Of a DNA stretch of 64,000 nucleotides, positions 25,011 through 34,595 are shown one piece after another. The position numbers and the translations under genes were made by a program. The notes beneath the pieces were generated by a model. That model saw nothing but the letters and a program-made list of their open reading frames with translations, was not told the origin of the DNA and ran no database searches. The DNA is from Streptomyces hygroscopicus (GTDB lineage Bacteria; Actinomycetota; Actinomycetes; Streptomycetales; Streptomycetaceae). The stretch covers positions 4,464,001 to 4,528,000 of the forward strand of contig CP018627.1 of assembly GCA_002021875.1 (NCBI GenBank). The letters run 5' to 3'. Within the stretch, counting starts at the first letter, position 1, and the number at the start of each line of letters is the position of its first letter.

Positions 25011-26651
25011 TCAGTGGTGGCCGTGGCCGCTGGTGATCTCGTGGTACTCCTCGCGGGTGGGCTTCGGAATGACGTTGTCCTCGCCGTAGTAGCCCTTGGA
25101 GAGCTTCGAACGGACCCGCTGCGCGGGCGTCACCTTCCGCTTGACCCCGTTCTCGTCGGTCTCGGGGCCGATCTCGTAGGGCTCGGGCTGCTCGTGCTGG
25201 GTCAGCATGTGCAGCTGCTCCTGCGCGAGCGGCTCGTGGACCTCGACGAACTCACCGTGCGGCAGCCGCTTGATGATGCCGGTCTCACGGCCGTGCAGCA
25301 CCTTGTCGCGGTCGCGCCGCTGGAGGCCGAGGCAGATCCGCTTGGTGGCGATGAACGCCAGGACCGGGCCGGCGAAGAAGCCGATCCGCACGAACCACGT
25401 GATCGAGTTGATCGACAGGTGGAAGTGGGTGGCCCACAGGTCGTTACCGCCACCGATCAGCATCACGAAGTACGCGGTCAGCCAGGCGACACCGAAGGCC
25501 GTACGGGTCGGGGCGTTGCGCGGACGGTCCAGGATGTGGTGCTCACGCTTGTCGCCGGTGATCCAGGACTCGATGAACGGGTAGAGCCCGATCGCGAAGA
25601 GGACCAGCGGGAAGAGCACGATCGGGATGAACACGCCCAGGACGAGCGTATGACCCCAGGCGGTGATCTCCCAGCCGGGCATCACACGGACCAGACCCTC
25701 GGCGAAGCCCATATACCAGTCGGGCTGGGCGCCGGTGGACACCTGATCGGGCCGGTAGGGACCGATGGTCCACACCGGGTTGATGGTCGCGACCGCGGAG
25801 AGGACCGCGATCACACCGAAGACCAGGAAGAAGAAGCCGCCCGCCTTGGCCATGTAGACCGGCAGCAGGGGCATGCCGACGACGTTCTTCTCGGTCTTTC
25901 CGGCCCCGGGGTACTGCGTGTGCTTGTGGTAGAAGACCAGGATCAGGTGCGCCACCAGCAGGCCGAGCATGATGCCCGGCAGCAGCAGGACGTGGACCGG
26001 GTAGAGCCTCGGGATGAGGTCCATCCCGGGGAACTCGCCGCCGAAGACGAACATCGAGATGTAGGTGCCGACCACCGGGATCGACAGGAACACGCCCTCG
26101 ATGAACCGCAGACCGGTGCCGGAGAGCAGGTCGTCGGGGAGCGAGTAGCCGGTGAAGCCGGTCAGCATGCCGAGGAAGAACAGCAGGAAGCCGAAGAGCC
26201 AGTTGATCTCACGCGGCTTGCGGAACGCACCGGTGAAGAACACGCGCATCATGTGCGTGAACATGCCGCACAGGAAGACCAGCGCGGCCCAGTGGTGAAT
26301 CTGCCGGATCAGCAGACCGCCCCGCACCTCGAAGCTGATGTCGAGCGTCGAGGCGAACGCCTCGGACATCTTGACGCCCTGCATCGGGACGTACGGGCCG
26401 TGGTACGTGACCTCTTCCATGCTGGGGTGGAAGAACAGCGTCAGATACACACCCGTGAGGATGATGATGATGAAGCTGTAGAGGCAGACCTCGCCCAGCA
26501 TGAAGGACCAGTGGTCCGGGAAGATCTTGCGCATATTGGCCTTGGCCAGGCTGTAGACACCCAGCCGGCCATCGGCCCAGTCGGCGACACGCTCGCCCGC
26601 GGGCGCTTTGCCGCGGCGCTGCTGCGCACCGCTGTCGCTTGTAGTACTCAT
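25011..26651 (-). CDS. qcrB: Cytochrome bc1 complex cytochrome b subunit
   Basis: The 546-residue cytochrome b of the actinobacterial bcc complex oxidises menaquinol. Heme-ligand helices include RQIHHWAALVFLCGMFTHMMR and HVLLLPGIMLGLLVAHLILVFYHKH. The quinol-oxidation loop is PDWYMGF where mitochondria have PEWY. The protein is longer than mitochondrial cytochrome b owing to a C-terminal cytoplasmic tail of about 120 residues (RRDRDKVLHGRETGIIKRLPHG...), as usual for this phylum. The ATG at 26651 overlaps the qcrA stop (ATGA). It is the last gene of ctaE-qcrCAB. Confidence 0.96.
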   Translation of the reverse strand: MSTTSDSGAQQRRGKAPAGERVADWADGRLGVYSLAKANMRKIFPDHWSFMLGEVCLYSFIIIILTGVYLTLFFHPSMEEVTYHGPYVPMQGVKMSEAFASTLDISFEVRGGLLIRQIHHWAALVFLCGMFTHMMRVFFTGAFRKPREINWLFGFLLFFLGMLTGFTGYSLPDDLLSGTGLRFIEGVFLSIPVVGTYISMFVFGGEFPGMDLIPRLYPVHVLLLPGIMLGLLVAHLILVFYHKHTQYPGAGKTEKNVVGMPLLPVYMAKAGGFFFLVFGVIAVLSAVATINPVWTIGPYRPDQVSTGAQPDWYMGFAEGLVRVMPGWEITAWGHTLVLGVFIPIVLFPLVLFAIGLYPFIESWITGDKREHHILDRPRNAPTRTAFGVAWLTAYFVMLIGGGNDLWATHFHLSINSITWFVRIGFFAGPVLAFIATKRICLGLQRRDRDKVLHGRETGIIKRLPHGEFVEVHEPLAQEQLHMLTQHEQPEPYEIGPETDENGVKRKVTPAQRVRSKLSKGYYGEDNVIPKPTREEYHEITSGHGHH

Positions 26652-27703
26652 CCGCGCTCCCAGTAAGCAGGACCGACGGGCTCCGGGAAGTCGCCCATGG
26701 CTTCGAGGTACCCCTGGTCGTTGGCCCTGATCCGCAGCTGCGGCAGCGCGTGACCGGCCGGACCGAAGATCACTCGGCCACCGTCGGAGAGGTCGAAGGT
26801 CGACTGGTGGCAGGGGCACAGGACGTGGTGCGTCTGCTGCTCATAGAGGTTGATCGGGCAGCCGACGTGGGTGCAGATCTTGGAGAACGCGACGATGCCC
26901 TCGTGCGACCAGTCCAGCTCGCGCTTGTCCTTGATGTTCTCCGGCTGCAGCCGGACCAGCATCAGGGCCGCCTTGGCGATCTCCGTCTGGAAGTCGTGCT
27001 GGTCCTCGCTCATGCCCTCGGGCATGGCGAAGGTGAGCGAACCGACGGAGATGTCCTCGGGGCGCAGCGGCTGCATGGTGTTGTAGTTCATCAGCCGCTT
27101 GCCCTTGGCCCACTTGGTGTGCCGCAGCTTGGTGCCCGGCAGCGGACCGAGGTCGCGCAGCAGCACGACGCCGGAGAGCGGCACCAGCGCGAGCGCGCCG
27201 AAGAGGGTGTTGCGGGCCAGCTTGCGCCGGCCGAAGCCGGACTCCTTGGCGCCGGCCGCGAAATCCTCGAGGACCTTGGACTTCACCTCGGGGCTGGCCT
27301 CGATGGGGTGCCGCTCGTCGGCGATCTCCTCATCGGACATCAGGGTGCGGGCCCAGTGGACCGCGCCCGCGCCGATGGAGAACAGCGCGATGCCGAGCGT
27401 CACACCGAGCGCGAAGTTGAGCGCGCTGATGTGCCCGATCGGGAAGACGTAGATGTACTTGTCGACCGGCAGCGCCACATACGCGGCGATGAAGGCGATC
27501 GTGGCCACCATCGAGACCGTGAAGAGCAGGGCGACGGTGCGCTCGGAGCGCCGCGCGGCCCGCTCGTCGATGTCCTGCACACGGTGCTCGTGCGGGGGCA
27601 GCCCCGGGTCGGCGAACGGGTCCTCGACCGGCCGTACGGCGCTCTCGGCCCCTCGCTCTTCCGGCAGCTTGTCTTCTGCTTCTGAAATCTCGTGGCTACT
27701 CAT
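26648..27703 (-). CDS. qcrA: Rieske iron-sulfur subunit of bc1 complex
   Basis: The 351-residue subunit has the 2Fe-2S ligand boxes CTHVGCPINLYEQ and CPCHQSTFDLSDGGRVIFGPA in the C-terminal third. The N-terminal half has the three transmembrane helices typical of actinobacterial Rieske proteins (VALLFTVSMVATIAFIAAYVALP, ISALNFALGVTLGIALFSIGAGA, and one near LFGALALVPLSGVVLL) instead of one. It takes electrons from menaquinol to the diheme subunit QcrC. Start and stop overlap the neighbours as ATGA, showing tight coupling of qcrC-qcrA-qcrB. Confidence 0.96.
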   Translation of the reverse strand: MSSHEISEAEDKLPEERGAESAVRPVEDPFADPGLPPHEHRVQDIDERAARRSERTVALLFTVSMVATIAFIAAYVALPVDKYIYVFPIGHISALNFALGVTLGIALFSIGAGAVHWARTLMSDEEIADERHPIEASPEVKSKVLEDFAAGAKESGFGRRKLARNTLFGALALVPLSGVVLLRDLGPLPGTKLRHTKWAKGKRLMNYNTMQPLRPEDISVGSLTFAMPEGMSEDQHDFQTEIAKAALMLVRLQPENIKDKRELDWSHEGIVAFSKICTHVGCPINLYEQQTHHVLCPCHQSTFDLSDGGRVIFGPAGHALPQLRIRANDQGYLEAMGDFPEPVGPAYWERG

Positions 27704-28509
27704 GACTTCTTGGCCTTTGCGGTCCGGGCGGCGACCCAGATGGTGAGGACGATCATCGCGCCCATGCCGAAGACCCAGCCGAACAGACCCTCACTCACCG
27801 GGCCGAGCCCGCCGAGCTCGAGGCCACCGGGGGTCTTGCTCTTGTCGCTGTTGACCGTGTCGAGGTAGGCGATGATGTCCTGCTTGTTCTTCGCCGGCAT
27901 CACGGTGTCGGGGAAGTTGGGCATGTTCTGCGGGCCGGTCTGCATGGCCTCGTAGAGATGCTTGGCGCTGACCCCCTCGAGGCCCGGTGCGTACTTGCCG
28001 TTGGTCAGGGCGCCACCCTTGCCGGCGAAGTTGTGGCACTGCGCGCAGTTCGTACGGAAGAGCTCCCCGCCCTTCGCCACGTCCGCGCCGTCCGGGCTGT
28101 ACTCGCTCTTGGTGGGCGTCACCGGACCCGCACCGAGCGAGGCGATGTAGGCGGCGAGCTGCTCGGTATCGGCGTCCGAGTAGATCTTCTTCTTCTTCGG
28201 CACCTGGGCGCCCGGCTGCTGCGCGGGCATACGGCCGGTGCCGACCTGGAAGTCCACGGCGGCGGAGCCGACGCCGACCAGGCTCGGGCCGTCAGAGGTC
28301 CCCTGACCGCCCGTGCCATGGCAGCTGGCGCAGCCGACGGCATAGAGCTTCTTGCCCTCCTCGATGGCGAGGGACTGGGCGGAGCTGTCGTCGGCCTTCG
28401 CCTCGCTCGGCGAAAACGCGGCGTACAGCCCCCCAGTGACCGCCAGCGCGAAGAGTAGGACGACGAGCGCAGCCAGCGGATGGCGCCGTCGTGCGGAGAG
28501 CTTTTTCAC
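27700..28509 (-). CDS. qcrC: Diheme cytochrome c subunit of bcc complex
   Basis: The 269-residue protein has an N-terminal membrane helix (HPLAALVVLLFALAVTGGLYAAF), two c-type heme sites, CASCH (near residue 59) and CAQCH (near 158), and a C-terminal anchor (LFGWVFGMGAMIVLTIWVAAR). The two hemes pass electrons from the Rieske centre straight to the CuA site of CtaC in the fused bcc-aa3 supercomplex, so no soluble cytochrome c is needed. GTG start; the ctaE stop is 69 bases upstream. Confidence 0.95.
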   Translation of the reverse strand: MKKLSARRRHPLAALVVLLFALAVTGGLYAAFSPSEAKADDSSAQSLAIEEGKKLYAVGCASCHGTGGQGTSDGPSLVGVGSAAVDFQVGTGRMPAQQPGAQVPKKKKIYSDADTEQLAAYIASLGAGPVTPTKSEYSPDGADVAKGGELFRTNCAQCHNFAGKGGALTNGKYAPGLEGVSAKHLYEAMQTGPQNMPNFPDTVMPAKNKQDIIAYLDTVNSDKSKTPGGLELGGLGPVSEGLFGWVFGMGAMIVLTIWVAARTAKAKKS

Positions 28510-28578
28510 GGATTACCCCGGTGTCAGGATCTTCTGCGTCGATGCTGTTTAGGACGTGATTCCGGTGCGGTGACCGGC

Positions 28579-29199
28579 TTACTTGATCATGTAGATCGTG
28601 GCGAAGAGGCCGATCCAGACGACATCGACGAAGTGCCAGTAGTAGGACACGACGATGGCCGCCGTCGCCTGCTGGTGGGTGAACCTCTTGGCCGCGTACG
28701 TCCTGCCCAGGACAAACAGGAAGGCGATCAGGCCGCCCGTCACATGCATGCCGTGGAAGCCGGTGGTCAGGTAGAACACCGAGCCGTACGGGTCGGAGGA
28801 GAGCGAGAGCCCGTCCTTCTTGACCAGCTCGGTGTATTCGAAGATCTGACCGCCGATGAAGATCGCGCCCATGATGAAGGTGATCACGAACCAGGTGCGC
28901 AGCTTCTTCACGTCGCCGCGCTCGGCGGCGAAGACGCCGAGCTGGCAGGTGAGGGAGGAGAGCACCAGGATCGTGGTGTTCGTCGCGGAGAACGGGAAGT
29001 TCAGCGCGGACGCCATTTCCTTCCAGTGCTCGGCTCCGGTCACCGATCGCAGGGTGAAGTACATCGCGAAGAGGGCCGCGAAGAACATCAGCTCGGAACT
29101 CAGCCAGATGATGGTTCCGACGCTGGTGAGGTTCGGCCGGTTGACCGACGGGTGCGCGTGCCCGGTTTCTACTGCTGTTGCTGTCGCCACGACCGACAT
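28579..29199 (-). CDS. ctaE: Cytochrome c oxidase subunit III
   Basis: The 206-residue protein has five transmembrane helices, the short actinobacterial form of subunit III. Recognisable are [65 protein letters not shown] and the C-terminal [24 protein letters not shown] with its conserved HFVD. It stabilises the catalytic subunit of the aa3 oxidase. It is the first gene of the ctaE-qcrCAB unit and is read away from the receiver-like gene across about 210 bp. Confidence 0.95.
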   Translation of the reverse strand: MSVVATATAVETGHAHPSVNRPNLTSVGTIIWLSSELMFFAALFAMYFTLRSVTGAEHWKEMASALNFPFSATNTTILVLSSLTCQLGVFAAERGDVKKLRTWFVITFIMGAIFIGGQIFEYTELVKKDGLSLSSDPYGSVFYLTTGFHGMHVTGGLIAFLFVLGRTYAAKRFTHQQATAAIVVSYYWHFVDVVWIGLFATIYMIK

Positions 29200-29410
29200 T
29201 ATGTCGGTCGCTTATCCAGCGCTCACTCCCGGGGGTCCCGTTCGGAGTGTCAAGGACCGTGGCGAGGGCATCGACCCTGCTCGTCGGGGTTGTTCGGGAC
29301 AGTCCCCCGAAGGAGGGAGAGATCCGTACGCCCCCTCCTCCGGACGGCTGTACGGGAGTAGCATCCGCCACAGGAGCCCGGCAGATCACTTACTTCGCCC
29401 GGAGGTCATG

Positions 29411-29812
29411 ATGCGGCCGATCGCAACGGTGCTGGTCTACAGCGATGACGCGAGCACCCGCGAACAGGTGCGCCTCGCGGCCGGCCGGCGGCCCGCCGCC
29501 GATGTGCCACCGGTGGAATTTCTGGAGTGCGCCACCCTCCCGGCCGTTCTCTCGGCGCTGGAGGAGGGCGGCATCGACGCCTGTGTGCTGGACGGTGAGA
29601 CGGCGCCCGCGGGCGGGATGGGCGTCTGCCGGCAGATCAAGGACGAGATCTTCCAGTGCCCGCCGGTGCTGCTGCTCATCGGCCGCCCGCAGGACGCCTG
29701 GCTGGCCACCTGGAGCCGCGCGGAGGCCGCGGTCACGCATCCGGTGGACCCGGTGGCCCTGGCGGACGCGCTGGCCGGGCTGCTCCGCCGGCGGCTCTCC
29801 GTGGGCGCCTGA
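29411..29812 (+). CDS. Receiver-like (pseudo-response-regulator) domain protein
   Basis: The 133-residue protein is a lone receiver-type domain: ATVLVYSDDASTREQVRLAAG (paired acids), GIDACVLDGETAPAGGMGV (candidate phospho-acceptor Asp) and VLLLIGRPQDAWLATWSRAEAAVTHPVDPVALADAL. The Lys that normally precedes Pro at the end of strand 5 is replaced by His (HPVDP), so phosphorylation signalling is doubtful. No output domain or kinase gene is adjacent. GGAGG lies 5 bases before this ATG; the ATG three bases earlier is an alternative. It sits between the two respiratory operons on the opposite strand. Function unknown. Confidence 0.75.
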   Translation: MRPIATVLVYSDDASTREQVRLAAGRRPAADVPPVEFLECATLPAVLSALEEGGIDACVLDGETAPAGGMGVCRQIKDEIFQCPPVLLLIGRPQDAWLATWSRAEAAVTHPVDPVALADALAGLLRRRLSVGA

Positions 29813-29839
29813 CCTCACCGTCCGCACCCCTGCTCCTGC

Positions 29840-31087
29840 TCAGACCTGGGGACGGAGCCGGGCGGAGTCGGCGGGCGTGGCGTCGGACTGACCGCCGGAG
29901 ACGGCGCTGCCCTTGCGCCAGTCCGCCCAGGCCATGTTCCAGTCGCCGTAGCCGTTGTCGAACGTCGCCATGTCGTCTCCGTTGCTGTGTACGACCTGGA
30001 CGATGTCACCCAGGCGCACGGTGTTGAAGAACCACTCGGCGTTCGCCGTGCTCATGCCCGTGCAGCCGTGGCTGACGTTGGCGTAGCCCTGCGAACCGGT
30101 GGACCAGGGCGCGGCGTGGACGTATTCGCCGCTCTTGGTCACCCGGGCGGCCCAGTAGACCATCAGGTCGTAGGAGCCGGAGCCGAGCCCGATGCTGGCA
30201 CCCGTCATCCGTACGGCGGATTCCTTGGCCAGCACCACCTTGATGCCGTTCCGGGTGTCGAATCCGGGCATACCGGTGGTGATCGGGATGGTCCGGATCG
30301 GCACCCCGTTCCGCTTCACCGTCATCTGGTGGGTGCCGGAGTCGGTGAGGGCCTCCAGGCGGTCGCCGGTGGTCAGCCGCAGCGACTTGGCATCGCCGCC
30401 GTAGAGGCCGCCGCCGATCCTGATGCCCTTGAGGTTGGAGTGGGCCGTGATGGTGGCGTGGGCGGGCCAGTACTCCTGCGGGCGGTAGTGCAGGTTGCGG
30501 CTGTCCACCCAGTGCCAGACGCCCTCCACGGCGGGCCGTGAGTCCACCTTCAGGGCGCGCTCGATCACGGCGCGGGCCGAGGGGTCCTTGACGGGTCGGC
30601 TCAGCTTGGCCGTGATGGGCTGCCCCACCCCGTACTCCCCCGCCTTGGGGCCGAAGGAGACCTTCAGCAGCCGGCGGGCGGAGCTGGTGGTGAAGTCGAC
30701 CGTACGGCGGCCAGGAGCGCCGTTGGAGTCCTCTGTGGACACCTTCAGCGTGTAGTGGGCGCCGGCGGCCAGCGGGACGGTACTGCGCCAGCGCCTACCG
30801 TCGTCGGCCAGCTTGCCGCGGACGTAGCGGCCCCCGGCGTCGGTGGCCGTGACATCCGTGATCCGGCTGTCGTCGCCCTTGGCGGTGACTTCGAGCGGCT
30901 TGTCCGGATCGGCCTTGCGGCCGTCGCCGTCACCGCTGAACGAGATCTGGTCGGCGGCGTCGTACGGCTTGGCGGACAGGGGGTCGGGAGATCCCGCGCA
31001 TCCGCTCACACCCGCTATCAGCGGCGCCACCAGCAGGGCGCAGGTCAGCACCGCCCGGCTTCGGAGTGATCGAGGTGTGTGGCTCAT
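29840..31087 (-). CDS. L,D-transpeptidase, lipoprotein
   Basis: The 415-residue protein has a signal with lipobox (IAGVSGCAGS, Cys near residue 29) and two Ig-like domains (about 40-150 and 155-260, as in LdtMt2). The C-terminal YkuD domain has the catalytic pair in YANVSHGCTGMSTANAEWFF (His, Cys). It forms 3-3 mDAP cross-links in the wall or attaches proteins to it, on the outer membrane face. It lies between the ctaF terminator and the receiver-like gene. A wall enzyme between respiratory operons is a known streptomycete arrangement as I recall it; a functional link is not shown. Confidence 0.9.
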   Translation of the reverse strand: MSHTPRSLRSRAVLTCALLVAPLIAGVSGCAGSPDPLSAKPYDAADQISFSGDGDGRKADPDKPLEVTAKGDDSRITDVTATDAGGRYVRGKLADDGRRWRSTVPLAAGAHYTLKVSTEDSNGAPGRRTVDFTTSSARRLLKVSFGPKAGEYGVGQPITAKLSRPVKDPSARAVIERALKVDSRPAVEGVWHWVDSRNLHYRPQEYWPAHATITAHSNLKGIRIGGGLYGGDAKSLRLTTGDRLEALTDSGTHQMTVKRNGVPIRTIPITTGMPGFDTRNGIKVVLAKESAVRMTGASIGLGSGSYDLMVYWAARVTKSGEYVHAAPWSTGSQGYANVSHGCTGMSTANAEWFFNTVRLGDIVQVVHSNGDDMATFDNGYGDWNMAWADWRKGSAVSGGQSDATPADSARLRPQV

Positions 31088-31192
31088 GGACTCAACGTAA
31101 GAACGGCGTCCGTGAACGGCGCGCGGAGTGAGGCAGCGGGGTGAACCCGACGGACCCACCGGGGCCATGGCCCGGCGCCCGGCCGGCAACGC

Positions 31193-31236
31193 CGAGCGGG
31201 GCCCGGACACCTGGGGAGGTGTCCGGGCCCCGCTCG
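31193..31236 (-). terminator. Perfect 20-bp hairpin after ctaF
   Basis: Bases 31193-31212 and 31217-31236 are fully complementary (outer bases CGAGCGGGG, inner bases ACACCT) around a GGGG loop. The hairpin is 31 bases after the ctaF stop and ends the ctaCDF unit. Confidence 0.85.
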
Positions 31237-31266
31237 TTTCGCCGGTCGCGTCAGCCGACTGGCCGG

Positions 31267-31665
31267 TTACTGGTTGGCGTTCTCGCCGCGGTAGTACTCG
31301 AAGACCCAGCCGAAGAGACCGATCATGACCATCGGGGCCGAGAAGAAGAGCAGCCACCAGCCGAAGATCACGCCCAGGAAGGCCAGGGCGCCACCGACGG
31401 CCAGGGAGAGCGGCTGCCAGCTGTGCGGGGAGAAGAAACCCAGCTCGCCGGCGTCGTCCGCGATATCCGCGTCCTTGTTGTCCTGCGCTCCGACGTCCAC
31501 CCGGCGCGCCGTGAAGGCCAGGTAGAAGCCGATCATGATGCTCAGCCCGAAGGCCAGGAAGAGCGCGGTGGTACCGGCCGGCTCCTTCGACCACACGCCA
31601 TAGACGATCGCCATGACGAGGACGAAGACGGCAAGCCAGATGAACATCCGGCCTTGGACCTTCAC
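31267..31665 (-). CDS. ctaF: Cytochrome c oxidase subunit IV (actinobacterial)
   Basis: The 132-residue membrane protein has about four hydrophobic helices ([77 protein letters not shown]). The ending [10 protein letters not shown] is typical of actinobacterial CtaF, a small structural subunit of aa3 oxidase. It overlaps the ctaD stop region by the ATGA pattern and ends the ctaCDF operon. Confidence 0.93.
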   Translation of the reverse strand: MKVQGRMFIWLAVFVLVMAIVYGVWSKEPAGTTALFLAFGLSIMIGFYLAFTARRVDVGAQDNKDADIADDAGELGFFSPHSWQPLSLAVGGALAFLGVIFGWWLLFFSAPMVMIGLFGWVFEYYRGENANQ

Positions 31666-33401
31666 TTGCCGGCCTCCTTACCACCCGCGAGGGCCTTGTC
31701 CTCGTCGGGCGCACCGTGGTTCTGGAGCTGGTCGAGCGCCGCGATCTCCGGGTGGTGCAGGTCGAACGCCGGGGATTCGGAGCGGATCCGCGGCAGGGTG
31801 AGGAAGTTGTGCCGCGGGGGCGGGCAGGAGGTCGCCCACTCCAGCGAACGTCCGTAGCCCCAGGGGTCGTCGACCTCGACCTTCTTGCCGTACTTGGCGG
31901 TCTTCCAGACGTTGTAGAGGAACGGCAGGATCGACAGGCCCAGCAGGAAGGAGCTGATGGTCGAGATGGTGTTCAGCGTGGTGATGCCGTCGGCCGCCAG
32001 GTAGTCGGCGTACCGGCGGGGCATACCCTCGGCGCCCAGCCAGTGCTGCACCAGGAACGTGCCGTGGAAGCCCACGAACAGCGTCCAGAAGGTGATCTTT
32101 CCGAGCCGCTCGTCCAGCATCTTGCCGGTGAACTTGGGCCACCAGAAGTGGAATCCGGCGAACATCGCGAAGACCACGGTGCCGAAGACCACGTAGTGGA
32201 AGTGGGCCACCACGAAGTACGAGTCGGAGACGTGGAAGTCCATCGGCGGCGACGCCAGGATCACACCGGTCAGACCACCGAAGGTGAAGGTGATCAGGAA
32301 GCCGACCGCCCAGAGCATCGGGGTCTCGAAGCTCAGCGACCCCTTCCACATCGTGCCGATCCAGTTGAAGAACTTGATACCGGTCGGCACCGCGATGAGG
32401 AACGTCATGAACGAGAAGAACGGCAACAGCACTCCGCCGGTGACATACATGTGGTGGGCCCACACCGTCACCGAGAGACCGGCGATCGAAATCGTCGCGG
32501 CGATCAGGGAGATGTAACCGAACATCGGCTTCCGGGAGAAGACCGGAATGACCTCGGAAATGATGCCGAAGAACGGCAACGCGATGATGTACACCTCTGG
32601 ATGGCCGAAGAACCAGAAGAGGTGTTGCCAGAGCAACGCGCCGCCATTGGCCGCGTCGAAGACATGTGCCCCGAATTTACGGTCCGCCTCCAGGGCGAAC
32701 AGCGCGGCGGCCAGCACCGGGAAGGCGAGCAGCACCAGCACCGCGGTCAGCAGCACGTTCCAGGTGAAGATCGGCATGCGGAACATCGTCATGCCCGGAG
32801 CGCGCATGCAGATGATCGTGGTGATGAAGTTGACCGCACCGAGGATCGTGCCGAAGCCGGAGAGGGCCAGACCCATGATCCACATGTCCGCGCCCACACC
32901 CGGCGAACGGACCGCGTCCGACAGCGGGGAGTAGGCGAACCAGCCGAAGTCGGCCGCGCCCTGCGGGGTCAGGAACCCGCCCACCGCGATCAGCGAGCCG
33001 AAGAGATACAGCCAGTACGCGAACATGTTCAGCCGCGGGAACGCCACATCGGGCGCACCGATCTGCAGCGGCATGATCCAGTTCGTGAAGCCCGCGAACA
33101 GCGGGGTGGCGAACATCAGCAGCATGATCGTGCCATGCATGGTGAACGCCTGGTTGAACTGCTCGTTCGACATGATCTGCGTGCCCGGACGGGCCAGCTC
33201 GGCGCGCATGAAGAGCGCCATCAGGCCGCCGATGCAGAAGAACGCGAACGACGTGACGAGGTAGAGCGTGCCGATCGTCTTGTGGTCGGTGGTGGTCAGC
33301 CACTTGACGACGACATTGCCCGGCTGCTTCCGACGCACCGGAATCTCCCGCTCTTGCGAGGCGGTCGTACCGGCACCCTGGGGTTCGTTGAGGATGCTCA
33401 C
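31662..33401 (-). CDS. ctaD: Cytochrome c oxidase subunit I
   Basis: The 579-residue heme-copper catalytic subunit has about twelve transmembrane helices. Heme and CuB ligands are in [16 protein letters not shown] (heme a), [18 protein letters not shown] (CuB His and cross-linked Tyr), YVTGGVLL after WAHHMY (CuB His pair) and [15 protein letters not shown] (heme a3/a). The D-channel and K-channel residues lie in these blocks. A C-terminal soluble tail of about 50 residues ends in [11 protein letters not shown]. It reduces oxygen to water and pumps protons. Overlaps ctaC and ctaF by ATGA. Confidence 0.97.
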   Translation of the reverse strand: MSILNEPQGAGTTASQEREIPVRRKQPGNVVVKWLTTTDHKTIGTLYLVTSFAFFCIGGLMALFMRAELARPGTQIMSNEQFNQAFTMHGTIMLLMFATPLFAGFTNWIMPLQIGAPDVAFPRLNMFAYWLYLFGSLIAVGGFLTPQGAADFGWFAYSPLSDAVRSPGVGADMWIMGLALSGFGTILGAVNFITTIICMRAPGMTMFRMPIFTWNVLLTAVLVLLAFPVLAAALFALEADRKFGAHVFDAANGGALLWQHLFWFFGHPEVYIIALPFFGIISEVIPVFSRKPMFGYISLIAATISIAGLSVTVWAHHMYVTGGVLLPFFSFMTFLIAVPTGIKFFNWIGTMWKGSLSFETPMLWAVGFLITFTFGGLTGVILASPPMDFHVSDSYFVVAHFHYVVFGTVVFAMFAGFHFWWPKFTGKMLDERLGKITFWTLFVGFHGTFLVQHWLGAEGMPRRYADYLAADGITTLNTISTISSFLLGLSILPFLYNVWKTAKYGKKVEVDDPWGYGRSLEWATSCPPPRHNFLTLPRIRSESPAFDLHHPEIAALDQLQNHGAPDEDKALAGGKEAGK

Positions 33402-34360
33402 TGGATCTTGGTCTCCGCGTTCTTGGCGGCGTCCGTCTGCTCAATGCCCGCCGGGATGTAGCCGGTCTGGCCCTTCTTCGCCAGGTCCTTGAGGTGCTGC
33501 TGGTAGCGCTCCGGCGACACGACCTTGACGTTGAAGAGCATCCGGGAGTGGTCGACGCCGCACAGCTCGGCGCACTTGCCCATGAAGGTGCCCTCGCGGT
33601 TCGGGGTGACCTCGAAACGGTTGGTGTGCCCCGGGATGACGTCCATCTTCATCAGGAAGGGGACCACCCAGAACGAGTGGATGACATCGCGGGACGTCAG
33701 GATGAACTGGACCGACTCGCCCTTCGGCAGCCACAGGGTCGGACCCGGGTTGCCGGTCTGCGGGTTCCGCTCAGCGGGGGTACCGGCCTCGTAGACGCCC
33801 TCGGCGCCCTTGGGGACGGCGTTGAGCATGCGCTGGGGGATCGAGGAGATCTCCTTGGCTTCCTGCTTCGGACTGGCGGTGCTCCCGTCCACGTTCTCCA
33901 TGTAGTTGAAGCCCCAGCTCCACTGATAGCCCACCACGTTGACCACGTGGTCGGGCTTCTTGGAGGTCTTGAGGAGCGCGTTCTCATCGCGTGCGGTGAA
34001 GTAGAACAACACCGAGACGATGATGATCGGGACCACGGTGTACAGCGCCTCGATCGGCATGTTGTACCGGGTCTGCGCGGGAACCTCGATCTTGGTCCTG
34101 CTGCGACGGTGGAAGATAACCGCCCAGATGATCAGGCCCCAGACCAGGACGCCCGTGGCGAGCGCCGCCGCCCACGAGCCCTGCCACAGAGAGAGGATCC
34201 GCGGCGCCTCCTCCGTGACCGGGGTAGGCATTCCAAGGCGGGGGAAGTCCTTTGATGTGCAACCGGTGGCGGTCGCCAGGACCAAGCCCGCGGCCAGCGC
34301 CTGCAGCAGCTTCCGCCGCACCGGGCGCCGCGACGAGCGGTCGGAGCCGTTGGGACTCAC
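33398..34360 (-). CDS. ctaC: Cytochrome c oxidase subunit II
   Basis: The 320-residue lipoprotein has a signal with lipobox (ATATGC, Cys near residue 33) and two membrane helices ([22 protein letters not shown] and [17 protein letters not shown]). A cupredoxin domain follows with the CuA ligands in HSFWVVPF and [16 protein letters not shown] (two Cys, His, Met). It accepts electrons from QcrC. As the first gene of ctaCDF it must be served by a promoter in the region just above 34360, next to the minisatellite. Confidence 0.96.
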   Translation of the reverse strand: MSPNGSDRSSRRPVRRKLLQALAAGLVLATATGCTSKDFPRLGMPTPVTEEAPRILSLWQGSWAAALATGVLVWGLIIWAVIFHRRSRTKIEVPAQTRYNMPIEALYTVVPIIIVSVLFYFTARDENALLKTSKKPDHVVNVVGYQWSWGFNYMENVDGSTASPKQEAKEISSIPQRMLNAVPKGAEGVYEAGTPAERNPQTGNPGPTLWLPKGESVQFILTSRDVIHSFWVVPFLMKMDVIPGHTNRFEVTPNREGTFMGKCAELCGVDHSRMLFNVKVVSPERYQQHLKDLAKKGQTGYIPAGIEQTDAAKNAETKIQ

Positions 34361-34595
34361 GTAGCGCCTTCCCGAGAGTCTCGCCCGCGCGGTCGGCCGC
34401 GGCCGTCTTCTGGTCGGTCGCCGGCCCAGTGCGGGCAGGGGTTTGGATGTTTATGCGGACCAAACCCTACTGGACGCCATTTGGGGTCGCGCGGGGAGGG
34501 TGCCCAACTCGCCGGGGCGCTCCACGAAGGGGTGGAGTCCCGGGCTCCGGCCGCCTTTTCCGGCCCGGCCCCACCCCGAACTCCGGCCCTGGCCA
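34361..34595. other. Upstream region of ctaC, no gene seen
   Basis: This 235-bp stretch must contain the ctaCDF promoter. A lower-GC island (GGGGTTTGGATGTTTATGCGG near 34440-34460) is a likely place for it. Long open frames crossing it come from the repetitive neighbour and show no family resemblance. Confidence 0.55.
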
